DNA from: Hydrogenophaga sp. IBVHS2
GTDB lineage: Bacteria; Pseudomonadota; Gammaproteobacteria; Burkholderiales; Burkholderiaceae_C
NCBI RefSeq assembly: GCF_002127215.1
Contig: NZ_NFUT01000006.1
Span: 124,001-188,000, forward strand
Length of the DNA stretch: 64,000 bases
Reading direction: 5' to 3'
Position numbers and translations under genes: made by a program. Shown piece after piece: positions 1-11,310 of the stretch. Position 1 is the stretch's first letter, and every line of letters begins with the position of its first letter. Under the pieces are notes generated by a model. That model did no database searches, was not told the origin of the DNA, and worked only from the letters and a program-made list of their open reading frames with translations.

Positions 1-2
1 TC

Positions 3-80
3 GCCTGGACCGGGCAGGCCAGCGCGGCCAGCCTGCTGGCTGCCATCGACGCCGCCCGCCGGTTCACCGGCGGCGCCTGA
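3..80 (+). CDS. 3' end of an unidentified gene (partial)
   Basis: An open frame enters from the left edge and ends at a TGA ten bases before the convergent mscL stop. It gives the tail AWTGQASAASLLAAID followed by AARRFTGGA. The residues are too few to recognise a family. The composition (Ala-rich, ending in an Arg pair) is compatible with the C-terminal helix of a cytoplasmic protein. The assignment rests only on the open frame and its tight fit against mscL. Confidence 0.3.
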   Translation, partial: AWTGQASAASLLAAIDAARRFTGGA

Positions 81-89
81 GTGCCTGGC

Positions 90-518
90 TTACTTGCGCA
101 GGCTGTCGCGGATCTCGCGCAGCAGGGCGATGTCTTCCGGGGTGACCGGCTCGGCCGGCGGGGCCGCGGGGGCCTCGCGCTTGAGCCGGTTGATCTGCTT
201 GACCATCATGAAGATGATGAAGGCCATGATGGTGAAGTTGATCGCCACGGTGATGAAGCTGCCGTAGGCAAACACCGGCACCCCGGCCGCCTTCATGGCC
301 GCCAGCGTGCGGGCCGTGCCTTCGGGCACCTGGGCCAGCGGGATGAACAGGTTGCTGAAATCGAGCTTGCCGAAGATCGCGCCCACCAGCGGCATGATGA
401 CGTCCTCCACCATGGAGGTGACGATCTTGCCGAACGCCCCGCCGATGATGACGCCGACCGCCAGGTCGATCACGTTGCCCTTGACCGCAAATTCCTTGAA
501 TTCCTGCAGCATTCCCAT
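90..518 (-). CDS. mscL: Large-conductance mechanosensitive channel MscL
   Basis: Homopentameric inner-membrane channel that opens under membrane tension and releases solutes during hypo-osmotic shock. The 142-residue product has the usual MscL length and begins [20 protein letters not shown], the characteristic N-terminal amphipathic helix and start of TM1. TM1 (about residues 15-45) carries the glycine-rich pore face [14 protein letters not shown]2 (about 75-105) is followed by the charged RLKRE linker and a C-terminal helix. The start is fixed by a strong GAGGAGGA ribosome site a few bases upstream. The gene is single and divergent from petA. An in-frame extension upstream is rejected because the family begins here. 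Confidence 0.96.
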   Translation of the reverse strand: MGMLQEFKEFAVKGNVIDLAVGVIIGGAFGKIVTSMVEDVIMPLVGAIFGKLDFSNLFIPLAQVPEGTARTLAAMKAAGVPVFAYGSFITVAINFTIMAFIIFMMVKQINRLKREAPAAPPAEPVTPEDIALLREIRDSLRK

Positions 519-717
519 GGTTTTTCCTCCTCGATGAAACCTCAAATGTACTGATTCATTCTGACCGGTCGGCCCGGCTGTCCGCTTCGGGGTGTTCCCT
601 CTGGCGCTGTCGCCTCGGTACCTTACCAAGCCGCCCTGACAAGGCGGGGCGCCAGCGGGCGTCCAGTACAATGCCGGGTTGTCCCCAATGTCCCCGTCCG
701 ATCCCAGAAAGAATCCC

Positions 718-1335
718 ATGAGTGAAGCTACTGCCAACAAAGGCTCCGGCACCGTGGATAGCAGCCGCCGTACCTGGCTGATCACCTCCTGCGCCATGGG
801 TGGCGTGGGTGCGGCCGCCGTCGCTGTTCCCTTCGTGAGCACCTTCCAGCCGTCCGAGCGGGCCAAGGCCGCCGGCGCAGCGGTCGAGGTCGATGTGTCC
901 GGCATCGCCCCGGGCGAGAAGATCGTGGTGGAGTGGCGGGGCAAGCCGGTGTGGATCATGCGCCGCACCCCCGAACAGCTGGCCTCGCTGGAGGCGGTCG
1001 AGCCCGAGCTGGCCGACCCCAACTCCGACCGTACGGCCGTGCCCACCCCGGAATACGCCAAGAACCGTCACCGCTCGATCAAGCCCGAGTTCCTGGTGAC
1101 CGTGGGCATCTGCACCCACCTGGGCTGCTCGCCTGGCGACAAGCTCACCCCGGGTCCGCAGCCCTCGCTGCCGGACAACTGGAAGGGCGGTTTCCTGTGT
1201 GCCTGCCACGGCTCGACCTTCGACGTGGCCGGTCGCGTGTTCAAGAACAAGCCTGCTCCCGACAACCTGGAGGTGCCGCCGCACCACTTCGTGTCGGACA
1301 CCGTGCTGCTTGTCGGTGAAGAGAAGACGGCCTGA
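718..1335 (+). CDS. petA: Ubiquinol-cytochrome c reductase, Rieske iron-sulfur subunit
   Basis: Carries the [2Fe-2S] cluster that takes the first electron from ubiquinol at the Qo site of the bc1 complex and passes it to cytochrome c1. The 205-residue protein has an N-terminal twin-arginine-like SRRTWL segment followed by a hydrophobic membrane anchor (about residues 20-42), as expected for a Tat-exported Rieske protein. The cluster-binding motifs are CTHLGC (132-137) and CACHGS (161-166). The start is placed at MSEATANKG rather than 39 bases upstream because the family starts close to the RR motif and an AGAAAGAA stretch precedes it. First gene of petABC. A TACAAT hexamer 46 bases upstream could be the -10 element, but no good -35 is seen. 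Confidence 0.97.
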   Translation: MSEATANKGSGTVDSSRRTWLITSCAMGGVGAAAVAVPFVSTFQPSERAKAAGAAVEVDVSGIAPGEKIVVEWRGKPVWIMRRTPEQLASLEAVEPELADPNSDRTAVPTPEYAKNRHRSIKPEFLVTVGICTHLGCSPGDKLTPGPQPSLPDNWKGGFLCACHGSTFDVAGRVFKNKPAPDNLEVPPHHFVSDTVLLVGEEKTA

Positions 1336-1382
1336 CCGGGCCACTGCCATCCTGCACAGTCTCCTGAATCCAGAGGCATCCC

Positions 1383-2783
1383 ATGGCTCAATTCAAAGAA
1401 ATTTCCCCTGACGCCCCGGTGGGCGAGAAGGCATTGAACTGGATCGACAACCGGTTCCCGCTGTCCAAGCTCTACAACGAGCACCTCGCCGAGTACTACG
1501 CGCCCAAGAACTTCAACTTCTGGTACTTCTTCGGGTCGCTGGCGCTGCTCGTGCTGGTGATCCAGATCGTCACCGGCATCTTCCTGGTGATGCACTACAA
1601 GCCGGATGCCAACCTGGCCTTCGCCTCCGTCGAGTACATCATGCGCGATGTGCCCTGGGGCTGGCTGATCCGCTACATGCACTCCACCGGTGCCTCCGCC
1701 TTCTTCGTGGTGGTGTACCTGCACATGTTCCGGGGCCTCATCTACGGCAGCTACCGCAAGCCGCGCGAGCTGGTCTGGGTGTTCGGCTGCGCGATCTTCC
1801 TGTGCCTGATGGCCGAAGCCTTCATGGGTTACCTGCTGCCCTGGGGCCAGATGTCCTACTGGGGCGCCCAGGTGATCGTGAACCTGTTTGCAGCCATCCC
1901 CTTCATCGGTCCTGATCTGGCCCTGCTGATCCGTGGCGACTTCGTGGTCGGTGACGCCACCCTGAACCGCTTCTTCAGCTTCCACGTGATCGCCGTGCCG
2001 CTGGTCCTGCTGGGCCTGGTGGTGGCGCACATCATCGCCCTGCACGAAGTGGGTTCCAACAACCCCGACGGCGTGGAGATCAAGGCCAACAAGGACGCCA
2101 CCGGCAAGCCGGTCGACGGCATCCCGTTCCACCCCTACTACACCGTGCACGACATCCTGGGCGTGTCGGTGTTCCTGATGATCTTCTCGGCCGTGGTGTT
2201 CTTCGCCCCCGAGTTCGGCGGTTACTTCCTGGAATACAACAACTTCATTCCGGCCGACCCGCTCACCACCCCGCTGCACATTGCTCCGGTCTGGTACTTC
2301 ACGCCGTTCTACTCCATGCTGCGCGCCATCACCGCCGAGATGATGTACGTGCTGGTGGCCTGCGTGGTGCTGGGTGCGGTGCTGGGTGTGCTCAAGGCCA
2401 AGATCGCCTCGGCCCTGAAGGGTGGCATCGTGGTGGGCGCCGTGGCCTTGAGCGCGGCCATGCTGTCGATCGATGCCAAGTTCTGGGGCGTCGTGGTGAT
2501 GGGTGGTGCCGTGATCATCCTGTTCTTCCTGCCCTGGCTCGACAACAGCCCGGTCAAGTCGATCCGCTACCGTCCGAGCTGGAACAAGTGGCTGTACTTC
2601 GTGTTCGTGGTGAACTTCCTGATCCTGGGTTACCTGGGCGTGCTGCCGCCGTCGCCGATCGGCGAGCGCGTGTCGCAGGTGGGCACCCTGTTCTACTTCG
2701 GCTTCTTCCTGCTGATGCCGTGGTGGAGCCGTCTGGGCGAGTTCAAGCCGGTGCCCAGCCGTGTCACCTTCCAGCCCCACTGA
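1383..2783 (+). CDS. petB: Ubiquinol-cytochrome c reductase, cytochrome b subunit
   Basis: Membrane core of the bc1 complex, holding both b hemes and the Qo and Qi quinone sites. The 466-residue product is a full-length fused bacterial cytochrome b with eight or more hydrophobic helices. Heme ligands are visible as H100/H114 in the second helix and H201/H216 in the fourth. The Qo-site motif reads P-V-W-Y (302-305) instead of the textbook PEWY, so the conserved glutamate is valine here. The C-terminal region (about 340-440) has extra hydrophobic segments. It follows petA by 47 bases and precedes petC by 30, consistent with one operon. Confidence 0.98.
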   Translation: MAQFKEISPDAPVGEKALNWIDNRFPLSKLYNEHLAEYYAPKNFNFWYFFGSLALLVLVIQIVTGIFLVMHYKPDANLAFASVEYIMRDVPWGWLIRYMHSTGASAFFVVVYLHMFRGLIYGSYRKPRELVWVFGCAIFLCLMAEAFMGYLLPWGQMSYWGAQVIVNLFAAIPFIGPDLALLIRGDFVVGDATLNRFFSFHVIAVPLVLLGLVVAHIIALHEVGSNNPDGVEIKANKDATGKPVDGIPFHPYYTVHDILGVSVFLMIFSAVVFFAPEFGGYFLEYNNFIPADPLTTPLHIAPVWYFTPFYSMLRAITAEMMYVLVACVVLGAVLGVLKAKIASALKGGIVVGAVALSAAMLSIDAKFWGVVVMGGAVIILFFLPWLDNSPVKSIRYRPSWNKWLYFVFVVNFLILGYLGVLPPSPIGERVSQVGTLFYFGFFLLMPWWSRLGEFKPVPSRVTFQPH

Positions 2784-2813
2784 ACGCCCAGAGCCTTTCG
2801 GAGAGTCATTCCC

Positions 2814-3569
2814 ATGAAAAAAATCATTCTGGGCCTCATGCTGTCGCTCGGACTGTCGGGTGCAGCGCTGGCTGCGGGCCCGTCCATCCCGTACGACCAG
2901 GCGCCCAAGCGCACCAACGACATGGCGGCCCTGCAGAACGGCGCCAAGCTGTTCGTCAACTACTGCCTGAACTGCCACTCGGCGGCCTTCATGCGCTACA
3001 ACCGCCTGCGCGACATCGGCCTGAACGACAAGCAGATCGCGGAGAACCTGACCTTCACCACCGACAAGATCGGTGACACCATGAAGGCCAACATCAACCC
3101 GGCCGATGCCAAGGCCTGGTTCGGCAAGGTGCCCCCCGACCTCACCCTGGTGGCGCGCTCGCGTTCCAGCCGTGCCGGCCCGGGTTCGGATTACATCTAC
3201 ACCCTGCTGCGCACCTACTACCGTGACGAGACCAAGCCCACCGGCTGGAACAACAAGGCTTACCCGAACATCGGCATGCCCAACCCGTTGTGGCAGCTGC
3301 AGGGCGAGCAGGCCCCGGTCTACGAGAAGGTGATGAGCCACGGTCAGGAAGTCCAGGTCCTCAAGGGCTGGACGCAGACCAAGCCCGGCACCATGACCCC
3401 GGCCGAATACGACCAGGCGGTGGGTGACCTGGTGGCCTATCTGCAGTGGATGTCCGAGCCGGCGCAGAACAGCCGGGTCCGCATCGGCGTCTGGGTGATG
3501 ATCTTCCTGGCCGCATTCACCGTGGTCGCCTGGCGCCTGAATGCCGTCTTCTGGAAAGACATCAAGTAA
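2814..3569 (+). CDS. petC: Ubiquinol-cytochrome c reductase, cytochrome c1 subunit
   Basis: Membrane-anchored c-type cytochrome that accepts electrons from the Rieske cluster and reduces soluble cytochrome c. A cleavable signal peptide (MKKIILGLMLSLGLSGAALA) precedes the heme motif CLNCH (residues 51-55), with the partner AFMRYNRLRDIG directly after it. NIGMPNPLW near residue 150 holds the likely axial methionine. A single C-terminal transmembrane helix (about 223-242) anchors the 251-residue protein to the periplasmic face. Last gene of petABC; two hairpins, the second with a T-run, follow it. Confidence 0.97.
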   Translation: MKKIILGLMLSLGLSGAALAAGPSIPYDQAPKRTNDMAALQNGAKLFVNYCLNCHSAAFMRYNRLRDIGLNDKQIAENLTFTTDKIGDTMKANINPADAKAWFGKVPPDLTLVARSRSSRAGPGSDYIYTLLRTYYRDETKPTGWNNKAYPNIGMPNPLWQLQGEQAPVYEKVMSHGQEVQVLKGWTQTKPGTMTPAEYDQAVGDLVAYLQWMSEPAQNSRVRIGVWVMIFLAAFTVVAWRLNAVFWKDIK

Positions 3570-3579
3570 TCACCCCGCT

Positions 3580-3614
3580 GACCTCCGACCCGCGCGAGCA
3601 GGGTGACGGAGGTC
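3580..3614 (+). other. Inverted repeat downstream of petC
   Basis: Arms GACCTCCG (3580-3587) and CGGAGGTC (3607-3614) form a perfect 8-bp stem with a 19-nt loop, ten bases after the petC stop. There is no T-run, so it is more likely a 3'-end stabilising hairpin or accessory element than a terminator. It lies just before the better terminator. Confidence 0.4.
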
Positions 3615-3620
3615 CTGACC

Positions 3621-3669
3621 ACAGTGGTTTGCGGTGCCTGAAGGGCACGTCGGCAGGCCACTGTTTTTT
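3621..3669 (+). terminator. Rho-independent terminator after petABC
   Basis: Arms ACAGTGG (3621-3627) and CCACTGT (3658-3664) enclose a second small stem GTGCC/GGCAC and are followed by six T residues. This separates petABC from sspA, so sspAB is expected to have its own promoter or depend on readthrough. Confidence 0.7.
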
Positions 3670-3688
3670 GCTTTGAGGAGCCTCCCCC

Positions 3689-4300
3689 ATGATGGTCTTG
3701 TATTCGGGTACCACCTGCCCCTATTCGCATCGCTGCCGTTTCGTCCTGTTTGAAAAGGGCATGGACTTCGAGATCCGCGATGTGGACCTCTACAACAAGC
3801 CCGAAGACATCAGCGTGATGAACCCGTACGGTCAGGTGCCCATCCTGGTCGAGCGCGACCTGATCCTGTACGAGTCGAACATCATCAACGAGTACATCGA
3901 CGAACGTTTCCCTCATCCGCAGCTCATGCCCGGTGATCCGGTGGACCGCGCTCGCGTGCGCCTGTTCCTGCTCAACTTCGAGAAGGAACTGTTCACCCAT
4001 GTGTCCACGCTCGAATCCCGCACCAGCAAGGGCAACGAGAAGGCCCTGGAGAAGGCCCGTGCCCACATCCGTGATCGGCTGACGCAGCTGGCCCCGGTGT
4101 TCATGAAGAACAAGTTCATGCTGGGCGACAACTTCTCCATGCTGGACGTGGCCATCGCTCCGCTGCTGTGGCGCCTGGACTTTTATGGCATCGAGCTGAG
4201 CAAGAACGCCGCCCCGCTGCTGAAGTACGCCGAACGCATCTTCTCGCGCCCTGCCTACATCGAGGCGCTGACCCCGTCCGAAAAGGTCATGCGCAAGTAA
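3689..4300 (+). CDS. sspA: Stringent starvation protein A
   Basis: RNA-polymerase-associated protein with a glutathione-S-transferase fold that modulates transcription in starvation and stress. The 203-residue protein begins MMVLYSGTTCPYSHRCR, the typical SspA N-terminus with a thioredoxin-like domain (1-80, including PYGQVPILVERDLILYESN) and a helical GST C-domain (90-200). Like other SspA proteins it is not expected to have GST activity. A GAGGAG ribosome site lies nine bases upstream. It sits 11 bases before sspB, the classical sspAB pair, directly after the petABC terminator as in many Betaproteobacteria. Confidence 0.95.
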   Translation: MMVLYSGTTCPYSHRCRFVLFEKGMDFEIRDVDLYNKPEDISVMNPYGQVPILVERDLILYESNIINEYIDERFPHPQLMPGDPVDRARVRLFLLNFEKELFTHVSTLESRTSKGNEKALEKARAHIRDRLTQLAPVFMKNKFMLGDNFSMLDVAIAPLLWRLDFYGIELSKNAAPLLKYAERIFSRPAYIEALTPSEKVMRK

Positions 4301-4311
4301 GCGGCCCCGCC

Positions 4312-4809
4312 ATGAGCAGCGAAGCGCCCGTCTCGTCCACCCGGCCCTACCTGATCCGCGCGCTGCACGAATGGTGTGCGGACAACGGCTTTTCGCCGTA
4401 CATCGCTGTCCAGGTGGACGCATCGGTCCAGGTGCCCATGGAGTTCGTCAAGAACGGCGAGATCGTTCTTGACGTGAGCATGGACGCCACCAGCGGCTTG
4501 CGCCTGGGCAACGACTACATCGAGTTCAAGGCCCGATTCGGCGGCGTCGCGCGGGAGATCATCATCCCGGTGTCCCACGTGATCGCCATCTACGCCCGTG
4601 AAAATGGCCAGGGCATGGCGTTCCCGGCCCCGCCCCCGGCACCGGTTCCGGCCGCAGTGTCGTCGGTGCCGTCGGTGCCGTCCGCCCCGGCAGAGGCGGC
4701 CGGGGTGGTGGCATCTTCCGCTCCGGCATCGGCCGACGCGCCGTCCGGACCGGATACGCCAGGGCCTGATCGGCCCGCAGGACGCCCTCAGCTCAAGCGA
4801 GTGAAGTGA
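4312..4809 (+). CDS. sspB: ClpXP adaptor SspB
   Basis: Adaptor that delivers ssrA-tagged peptides from stalled ribosomes to ClpXP. The N-terminal ~110 residues are the globular tag-binding domain (RPYLIRALHEWCADNGFSPY, then IVLDVS, then the GGVAREIIIPVSHVIAIYA strand region). The remaining ~50 residues are a Pro/Ala/Ser-rich linker ending in PQLKRVK, the short hydrophobic/basic tail that docks on the ClpX zinc domain in known SspB. Length is 165 residues. Its start is 11 bases after the sspA stop. Confidence 0.94.
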   Translation: MSSEAPVSSTRPYLIRALHEWCADNGFSPYIAVQVDASVQVPMEFVKNGEIVLDVSMDATSGLRLGNDYIEFKARFGGVAREIIIPVSHVIAIYARENGQGMAFPAPPPAPVPAAVSSVPSVPSAPAEAAGVVASSAPASADAPSGPDTPGPDRPAGRPQLKRVK

Positions 4810-4813
4810 GCCG

Positions 4814-4819
4814 TAAAAT
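4814..4819 (+). promoter_or_regulatory. Possible -10 element for tRNA-Thr
   Basis: TAAAAT lies 21 bases before the mature tRNA 5' end, a suitable distance for a -10 box and a short 5' leader. No convincing -35 is present at 16-18 bases, so this is only a candidate. Confidence 0.25.
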
Positions 4820-4840
4820 GGTCGGCTTTCGGTGGTTCCG

Positions 4841-4916
<76 letters not shown>

Positions 4917-4920
4917 GTCT

Positions 4921-5238
4921 TCACCGGACCGGGGACTGGACCTTGAGCCGAATCGTTCGGATCGGGGCGCCCTGTTCGGTCAGACGTTCCAGAAAGCGTG
5001 GCAGCAGCTGGCGCAGCTTGGTCGACGCAGCGGTGCTGCGGACCAGCAGGCACCAGTCGGTGTCCTCCAGCGGGCCGGCCACCACGTGCGGACGCAGGGC
5101 GGCGGGCATGAGCGGCCGGATCTGCTGAAGACACCAGTCGGACTGGCGGATCCGCTCCTGCAGGGCCGCCAGTGTCGGAGCGGCGCCAGCGGCCTCCTCG
5201 AGGCTGAAGACATGGGGCGAGCGGAAGGGCGATGGCAT
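4921..5238 (-). CDS. DUF721/DciA-like small protein
   Basis: A 105-residue soluble protein without signal or membrane segment. The central part (RPLMPAALRPHVVAGPLEDT, then WCLLVRSTAASTKLRQLLPR) matches the DUF721 pattern: an N-terminal helix, then a small alpha/beta domain ending in a basic helix. DUF721 includes DciA, the replicative-helicase partner in bacteria without DnaC; a role in DnaB handling is inferred from the family only. The position beside an M23 peptidase and secA is the usual one in this group. The start at MPSPFRSPH is the first ATG in a reasonable position; no strong ribosome site is seen. Confidence 0.75.
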   Translation of the reverse strand: MPSPFRSPHVFSLEEAAGAAPTLAALQERIRQSDWCLQQIRPLMPAALRPHVVAGPLEDTDWCLLVRSTAASTKLRQLLPRFLERLTEQGAPIRTIRLKVQSPVR

Positions 5239-5284
5239 GGTCGTGGCGGGGAACCCGAGTGCGACCCGAGTGAAAGGAAGCAGC

Positions 5285-6232
5285 GTGCACATCATTATCA
5301 CGGACGCATGGCTGGCCCGAACCCAGGCCCTGCACCTCAACGGCTGGAAGCTGCTGGCCGCTGCATTCCTCGCCTCGTTGATGCTGATGCTGGGCTCGGT
5401 GGCGGCCTACCACTGGATCTTCCTCGAAGGCATCCGGCAGGGGTGGCCCGGTTTCGCTTCGGTGGCCCGTCTGGTGCAGCGCGATCAGGCCGCCTTGCAG
5501 GACGCCCACCTGCGCGCCAACATCGACGCCATGGCCCGCCGCCTCGGCGAAATGCAGGCCCGCATGATGCAGATCGACTCGCTCGGGGAGCGGGTGGCGG
5601 GCCTGGCCGGTCTGAACCCCGCCGAGGTCCGCAGCACGCCCGGGTCCGGAGGCGTGCTCGTCGGGCCCCGCCCGCTGGACCTGGGCGAACTCGGTCAGGC
5701 CATGGACCAGCTGGACCGCTCGGCCACCGAGCGGGTGGACTGGCTCACGGTGATCGAGTCGCGGCTGTTCGACCAGACCATCCAGCGTTCCCTCATCCCG
5801 ACCGAACTGCCGGTCAAGGACGTGGAGCTCGGTTCGCGCTTCGGCCTGCGCATCGACCCCTTCACCGGCCAGCAGGCCATGCACACCGGTGTGGACTTCC
5901 CGGCCGAGGTGGGCACCCCCATCGTGGCGGCTGCCGGCGGCGTGGTGCAGGCGCAGGAATACCACCCCGCCTACGGCAACATGGTCGAGATCGACCATGG
6001 CAACAACATCGCCACCCGCTATGCGCATGCATCCCGGGTGCTGGTCAAGAAGGGCGACATCGTCAAGCGCGGCGATCTGATCGCCGAGGTCGGCAACACC
6101 GGCCGCTCCACCGGCCCGCACCTGCACTTTGAAGTGCTGGTGTCCGGCGTGCCCCAGAACCCGGCCCGATTCCTGGCTTCCAACCCGACGGTGGCCAACG
6201 TCCGCGCGCAGGCCCCGCCCCATCGCCACTGA
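5285..6232 (+). CDS. M23 family metallopeptidase (LytM/peptidoglycan endopeptidase)
   Basis: Membrane-anchored periplasmic protein predicted to cleave peptide cross-links in peptidoglycan or to act as an amidase activator. One transmembrane helix (about residues 20-42) is followed by a helical linker and a C-terminal LytM domain (about 190-300). The zinc ligands are seen in HTGVDF (HxxxD) and in the final HLHFEV (HxH). The motif set is complete, so it could be catalytic. The GTG start is chosen because an AGGAAG ribosome site precedes it; the earlier ATG at 5237 would add a non-hydrophobic leader. It is divergent from the DUF721 gene and is followed by secA. Confidence 0.9.
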   Translation: MHIIITDAWLARTQALHLNGWKLLAAAFLASLMLMLGSVAAYHWIFLEGIRQGWPGFASVARLVQRDQAALQDAHLRANIDAMARRLGEMQARMMQIDSLGERVAGLAGLNPAEVRSTPGSGGVLVGPRPLDLGELGQAMDQLDRSATERVDWLTVIESRLFDQTIQRSLIPTELPVKDVELGSRFGLRIDPFTGQQAMHTGVDFPAEVGTPIVAAAGGVVQAQEYHPAYGNMVEIDHGNNIATRYAHASRVLVKKGDIVKRGDLIAEVGNTGRSTGPHLHFEVLVSGVPQNPARFLASNPTVANVRAQAPPHRH

Positions 6233-6379
6233 CGGCGCTTCAGGGTCCGGTGGATAGAATGTCAGCTTTGTCCCGTCAGGCTGCGCCACCACCGGAATCC
6301 GGGGTGTTTTGACCCTCCCCAGCGCGTCCTAGCCGGACGCATGTCCTTGAATTCCCAGCCTGGTCGGCATGCAAGCAGC

Positions 6380-6397
6380 ATGCGGGCGGGCCCGCAT
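6380..6397 (+). promoter_or_regulatory. Hairpin directly before the secA start codon
   Basis: Arms ATGCGGG (6380-6386) and CCCGCAT (6391-6397) form a perfect 7-bp stem with a CGGG loop, ending two bases before the secA ATG. There is no clear Shine-Dalgarno sequence outside it, so the stem would occlude initiation. In another frame the same bases encode Met-Arg-Ala-Gly-Pro (see findings). Confidence 0.5.
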
Positions 6398-6399
6398 GT

Positions 6400-9144
<2,745 letters not shown>

Positions 9145-9173
9145 GCCGGCCCTGAACCACCTCCGGAGGCCCC

Positions 9174-10421
9174 ATGCCCGTTCTCCTGTCTGCCCCGAGC
9201 GTTGCCGATCTGCTGCCGGTGCCCGGTGTGCGCATCGGTGTCGCCCAGGCCGGCATCCGCAAGGCCCATCGCAAGGACCTCACCGTCTTCCTGCTGGATG
9301 AAGGCTGTGCCGTGGGGGCGGTGTTCACCCGCAACCGATACGCAGCCGCGCCGGTGCAGGTGTGCCGCGAGCATCTGGCGGCGGGGCAGGGCGTGCGGGC
9401 GCTGGTCATCAACACCGGCAACGCCAATGCCGGCACCGGCGAGCCGGGTCTGACCCATGCCCGCCAGACCTGCACCGCACTGGCCCGCAGCCTGCAGGTG
9501 GCGCACGAGCAGGTGCTGCCGTTCTCGACCGGCGTGATCATGGAGCCGCTGCCCATGGACCGCCTGCTGGCCGGCCTGCCCGCCGCCCTGGCCGACGCGG
9601 CCGTCACCCAGGACGACAGCGGCGCCCAGTGGTTGTCGGCGGCCGAGGGCATCATGACCACCGACACCCTGCCCAAGGCCGCCAGCGTGCAGTTCCATCT
9701 GGACGGGCACGCCGCTCGGGCCACCGGCATTGCCAAGGGGGCCGGCATGATCCGCCCCAACATGGCCACCATGCTGGGCTTCCTGGCCACCGACGCGGCC
9801 GTGGCGCCGGATCTGATGAACGATCTCGCGCGGCGGCTGGCCGATCGCTCCTTCAACCGCGTGACGGTCGATGGCGACACCAGCACCAACGATTCCTTCG
9901 TGGTCATGGCCACCGGCCGTGCCGGCAACGCGCCGGTGACCGATCTCGACGGTCCTGCCGGACAGGCCCTGCTGGCTGCGCTCACCCCGCTGGCGCAGCG
10001 GCTGGCCCATGCCATCGTGCGCGACGGCGAGGGGGCCACCAAGTTCATCACCGTCACCGTGGAGGGTGGCCGCGACCGGGAGGAATGCCTCAAGGCCGCG
10101 TATGCCATCGCCCATTCGCCGCTGGTCAAGACCGCCTTCTTCGCCAGCGACCCCAACCTGGGCCGCATCCTGGCGGCGGTGGGCTATGCCGGCATCGACG
10201 ACCTGGAGGTCGGCGGCATCGACCTGCATCTGGGCGATGTGCATGTGGTGCGCCAGGGGGGGCGCAACCCGGACTACCGGGAGGAAGACGGCCAGCGTGT
10301 GATGAAGGCCGCCGAGATCCTGGTGCGTGTGGGACTGGGTCGTGGCCAGGCCACCGAGACGGTCTGGACCTGCGATTTCAGCCACGACTACGTGACCATC
10401 AACGCCGACTACCGCTCCTGA
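9174..10421 (+). CDS. argJ: Bifunctional ornithine acetyltransferase/N-acetylglutamate synthase
   Basis: Transfers the acetyl group from N-acetylornithine to glutamate in the cyclic arginine pathway and may also make N-acetylglutamate from acetyl-CoA. The 415-residue precursor contains the autoproteolysis site in NMATMLGF (about residue 198), where the new N-terminal Thr is the nucleophile, plus [12 protein letters not shown] early and [10 protein letters not shown] in the beta chain. The C-terminus [16 protein letters not shown] is that of the family. A GGAGG ribosome site precedes the ATG. It follows secA by 29 bases and precedes a DUF815 ATPase by 10. Confidence 0.98.
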   Translation: MPVLLSAPSVADLLPVPGVRIGVAQAGIRKAHRKDLTVFLLDEGCAVGAVFTRNRYAAAPVQVCREHLAAGQGVRALVINTGNANAGTGEPGLTHARQTCTALARSLQVAHEQVLPFSTGVIMEPLPMDRLLAGLPAALADAAVTQDDSGAQWLSAAEGIMTTDTLPKAASVQFHLDGHAARATGIAKGAGMIRPNMATMLGFLATDAAVAPDLMNDLARRLADRSFNRVTVDGDTSTNDSFVVMATGRAGNAPVTDLDGPAGQALLAALTPLAQRLAHAIVRDGEGATKFITVTVEGGRDREECLKAAYAIAHSPLVKTAFFASDPNLGRILAAVGYAGIDDLEVGGIDLHLGDVHVVRQGGRNPDYREEDGQRVMKAAEILVRVGLGRGQATETVWTCDFSHDYVTINADYRS

Positions 10422-10431
10422 GCCCCTGCCG

Positions 10432-11310
10432 ATGAACGCCTCTTTTGAACGCCTGCTGGAGCGGGCCGAACAGCTCATGGCCCGCATCGAGTCGGTGTTG
10501 CCGCAGCCCCTGGGCGAGCCCGACTGGTCGGCATCGGTGGCGTTCCGCTACCGCAAGCGCAGCAGCGGGCATGGCTCCCTGGAGCCGGTGCGGCAGGTGG
10601 CCACCATCCGCCTGGAGGACCTGCAGGAGATCGACGGCCAGAAGGACAAGATCCTGCAGAACACCCGGCACTTCGTGCAGGGACTCCCGGCCAACAATGT
10701 GCTGCTCACCGGTGCCCGCGGCACCGGCAAGTCCTCGCTGGTGAAGGCCTGTCTCAATGCCCTGTCGGACCAGGGGCTGCGCCTGATCGAGGTGGACAAG
10801 GCCGATCTGACCGACCTGCCCGACATCGTCGACGTGGTGGCCCACCGTCCCGAGAAGTTCATCATCTACTGCGACGACCTGAGCTTCGAAGACGGAGAGG
10901 CCGGCTACAAGGCCCTCAAGTCCATCCTGGACGGTTCGGTGTCTGCCGCCAGCCCCAATGTGCTGATCTACGCCACCAGCAACCGGCGTCACCTGCTGCC
11001 GGAGTACATGAAGGACAACCTCAGCTACACCCATACCGCCGATGGCGAGGTTCACCCGGGTGAAGCGGTCGAGGAAAAGATCTCCCTGTCCGAGCGCTTC
11101 GGACTGTGGGTCAGCTTCTATCCGTTCAGCCAGGACGAATACCTGGCCATCGTGGGACAGTGGCTGGCTTCTTTCGGTGTGGCGGCGCCGGCCATCGAGG
11201 CGGCACGTCCTCAGGCACTGGTCTGGGCGCTCGAGCGGGGCTCGCGCAGCGGCCGTGTGGCCTACCAGTTCGCCCGCGATTACGCCGGCTCGCACGGCAC
11301 GCCGGCCTGA
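10432..11310 (+). CDS. DUF815 family AAA ATPase
   Basis: A 292-residue cytoplasmic P-loop ATPase. Residues 1-85 are a family-specific N-domain; Walker A is GARGTGKSS (about 94-102), the Walker B region is IIYCDDLSFE, and a sensor-like YATSNRRHLLP follows. The overall pattern matches DUF815, AAA proteins related to loader/remodeller ATPases whose function is not established. It is sandwiched between argJ and mutT, with its stop overlapping the mutT ATG by one base (TGATG), implying translational coupling. Confidence 0.85.
   Translation: MNASFERLLERAEQLMARIESVLPQPLGEPDWSASVAFRYRKRSSGHGSLEPVRQVATIRLEDLQEIDGQKDKILQNTRHFVQGLPANNVLLTGARGTGKSSLVKACLNALSDQGLRLIEVDKADLTDLPDIVDVVAHRPEKFIIYCDDLSFEDGEAGYKALKSILDGSVSAASPNVLIYATSNRRHLLPEYMKDNLSYTHTADGEVHPGEAVEEKISLSERFGLWVSFYPFSQDEYLAIVGQWLASFGVAAPAIEAARPQALVWALERGSRSGRVAYQFARDYAGSHGTPA

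Noticed and set aside
601-672. Full promoter for petABC
   Set aside because: TACAAT is plausible, but the best -35 (CTGACA) is 25 bases away; the flanking CTGGCGC/GCGCCAG repeat spans a 41-base loop and may be chance.
6239-6340. An extended SecM-like motif (F...WI) upstream in the RAGP frame
   Set aside because: The Phe and Trp-Ile occur about 40 codons before RAGP with wrong spacing and no start codon, so only the four-residue RAGP is reported.
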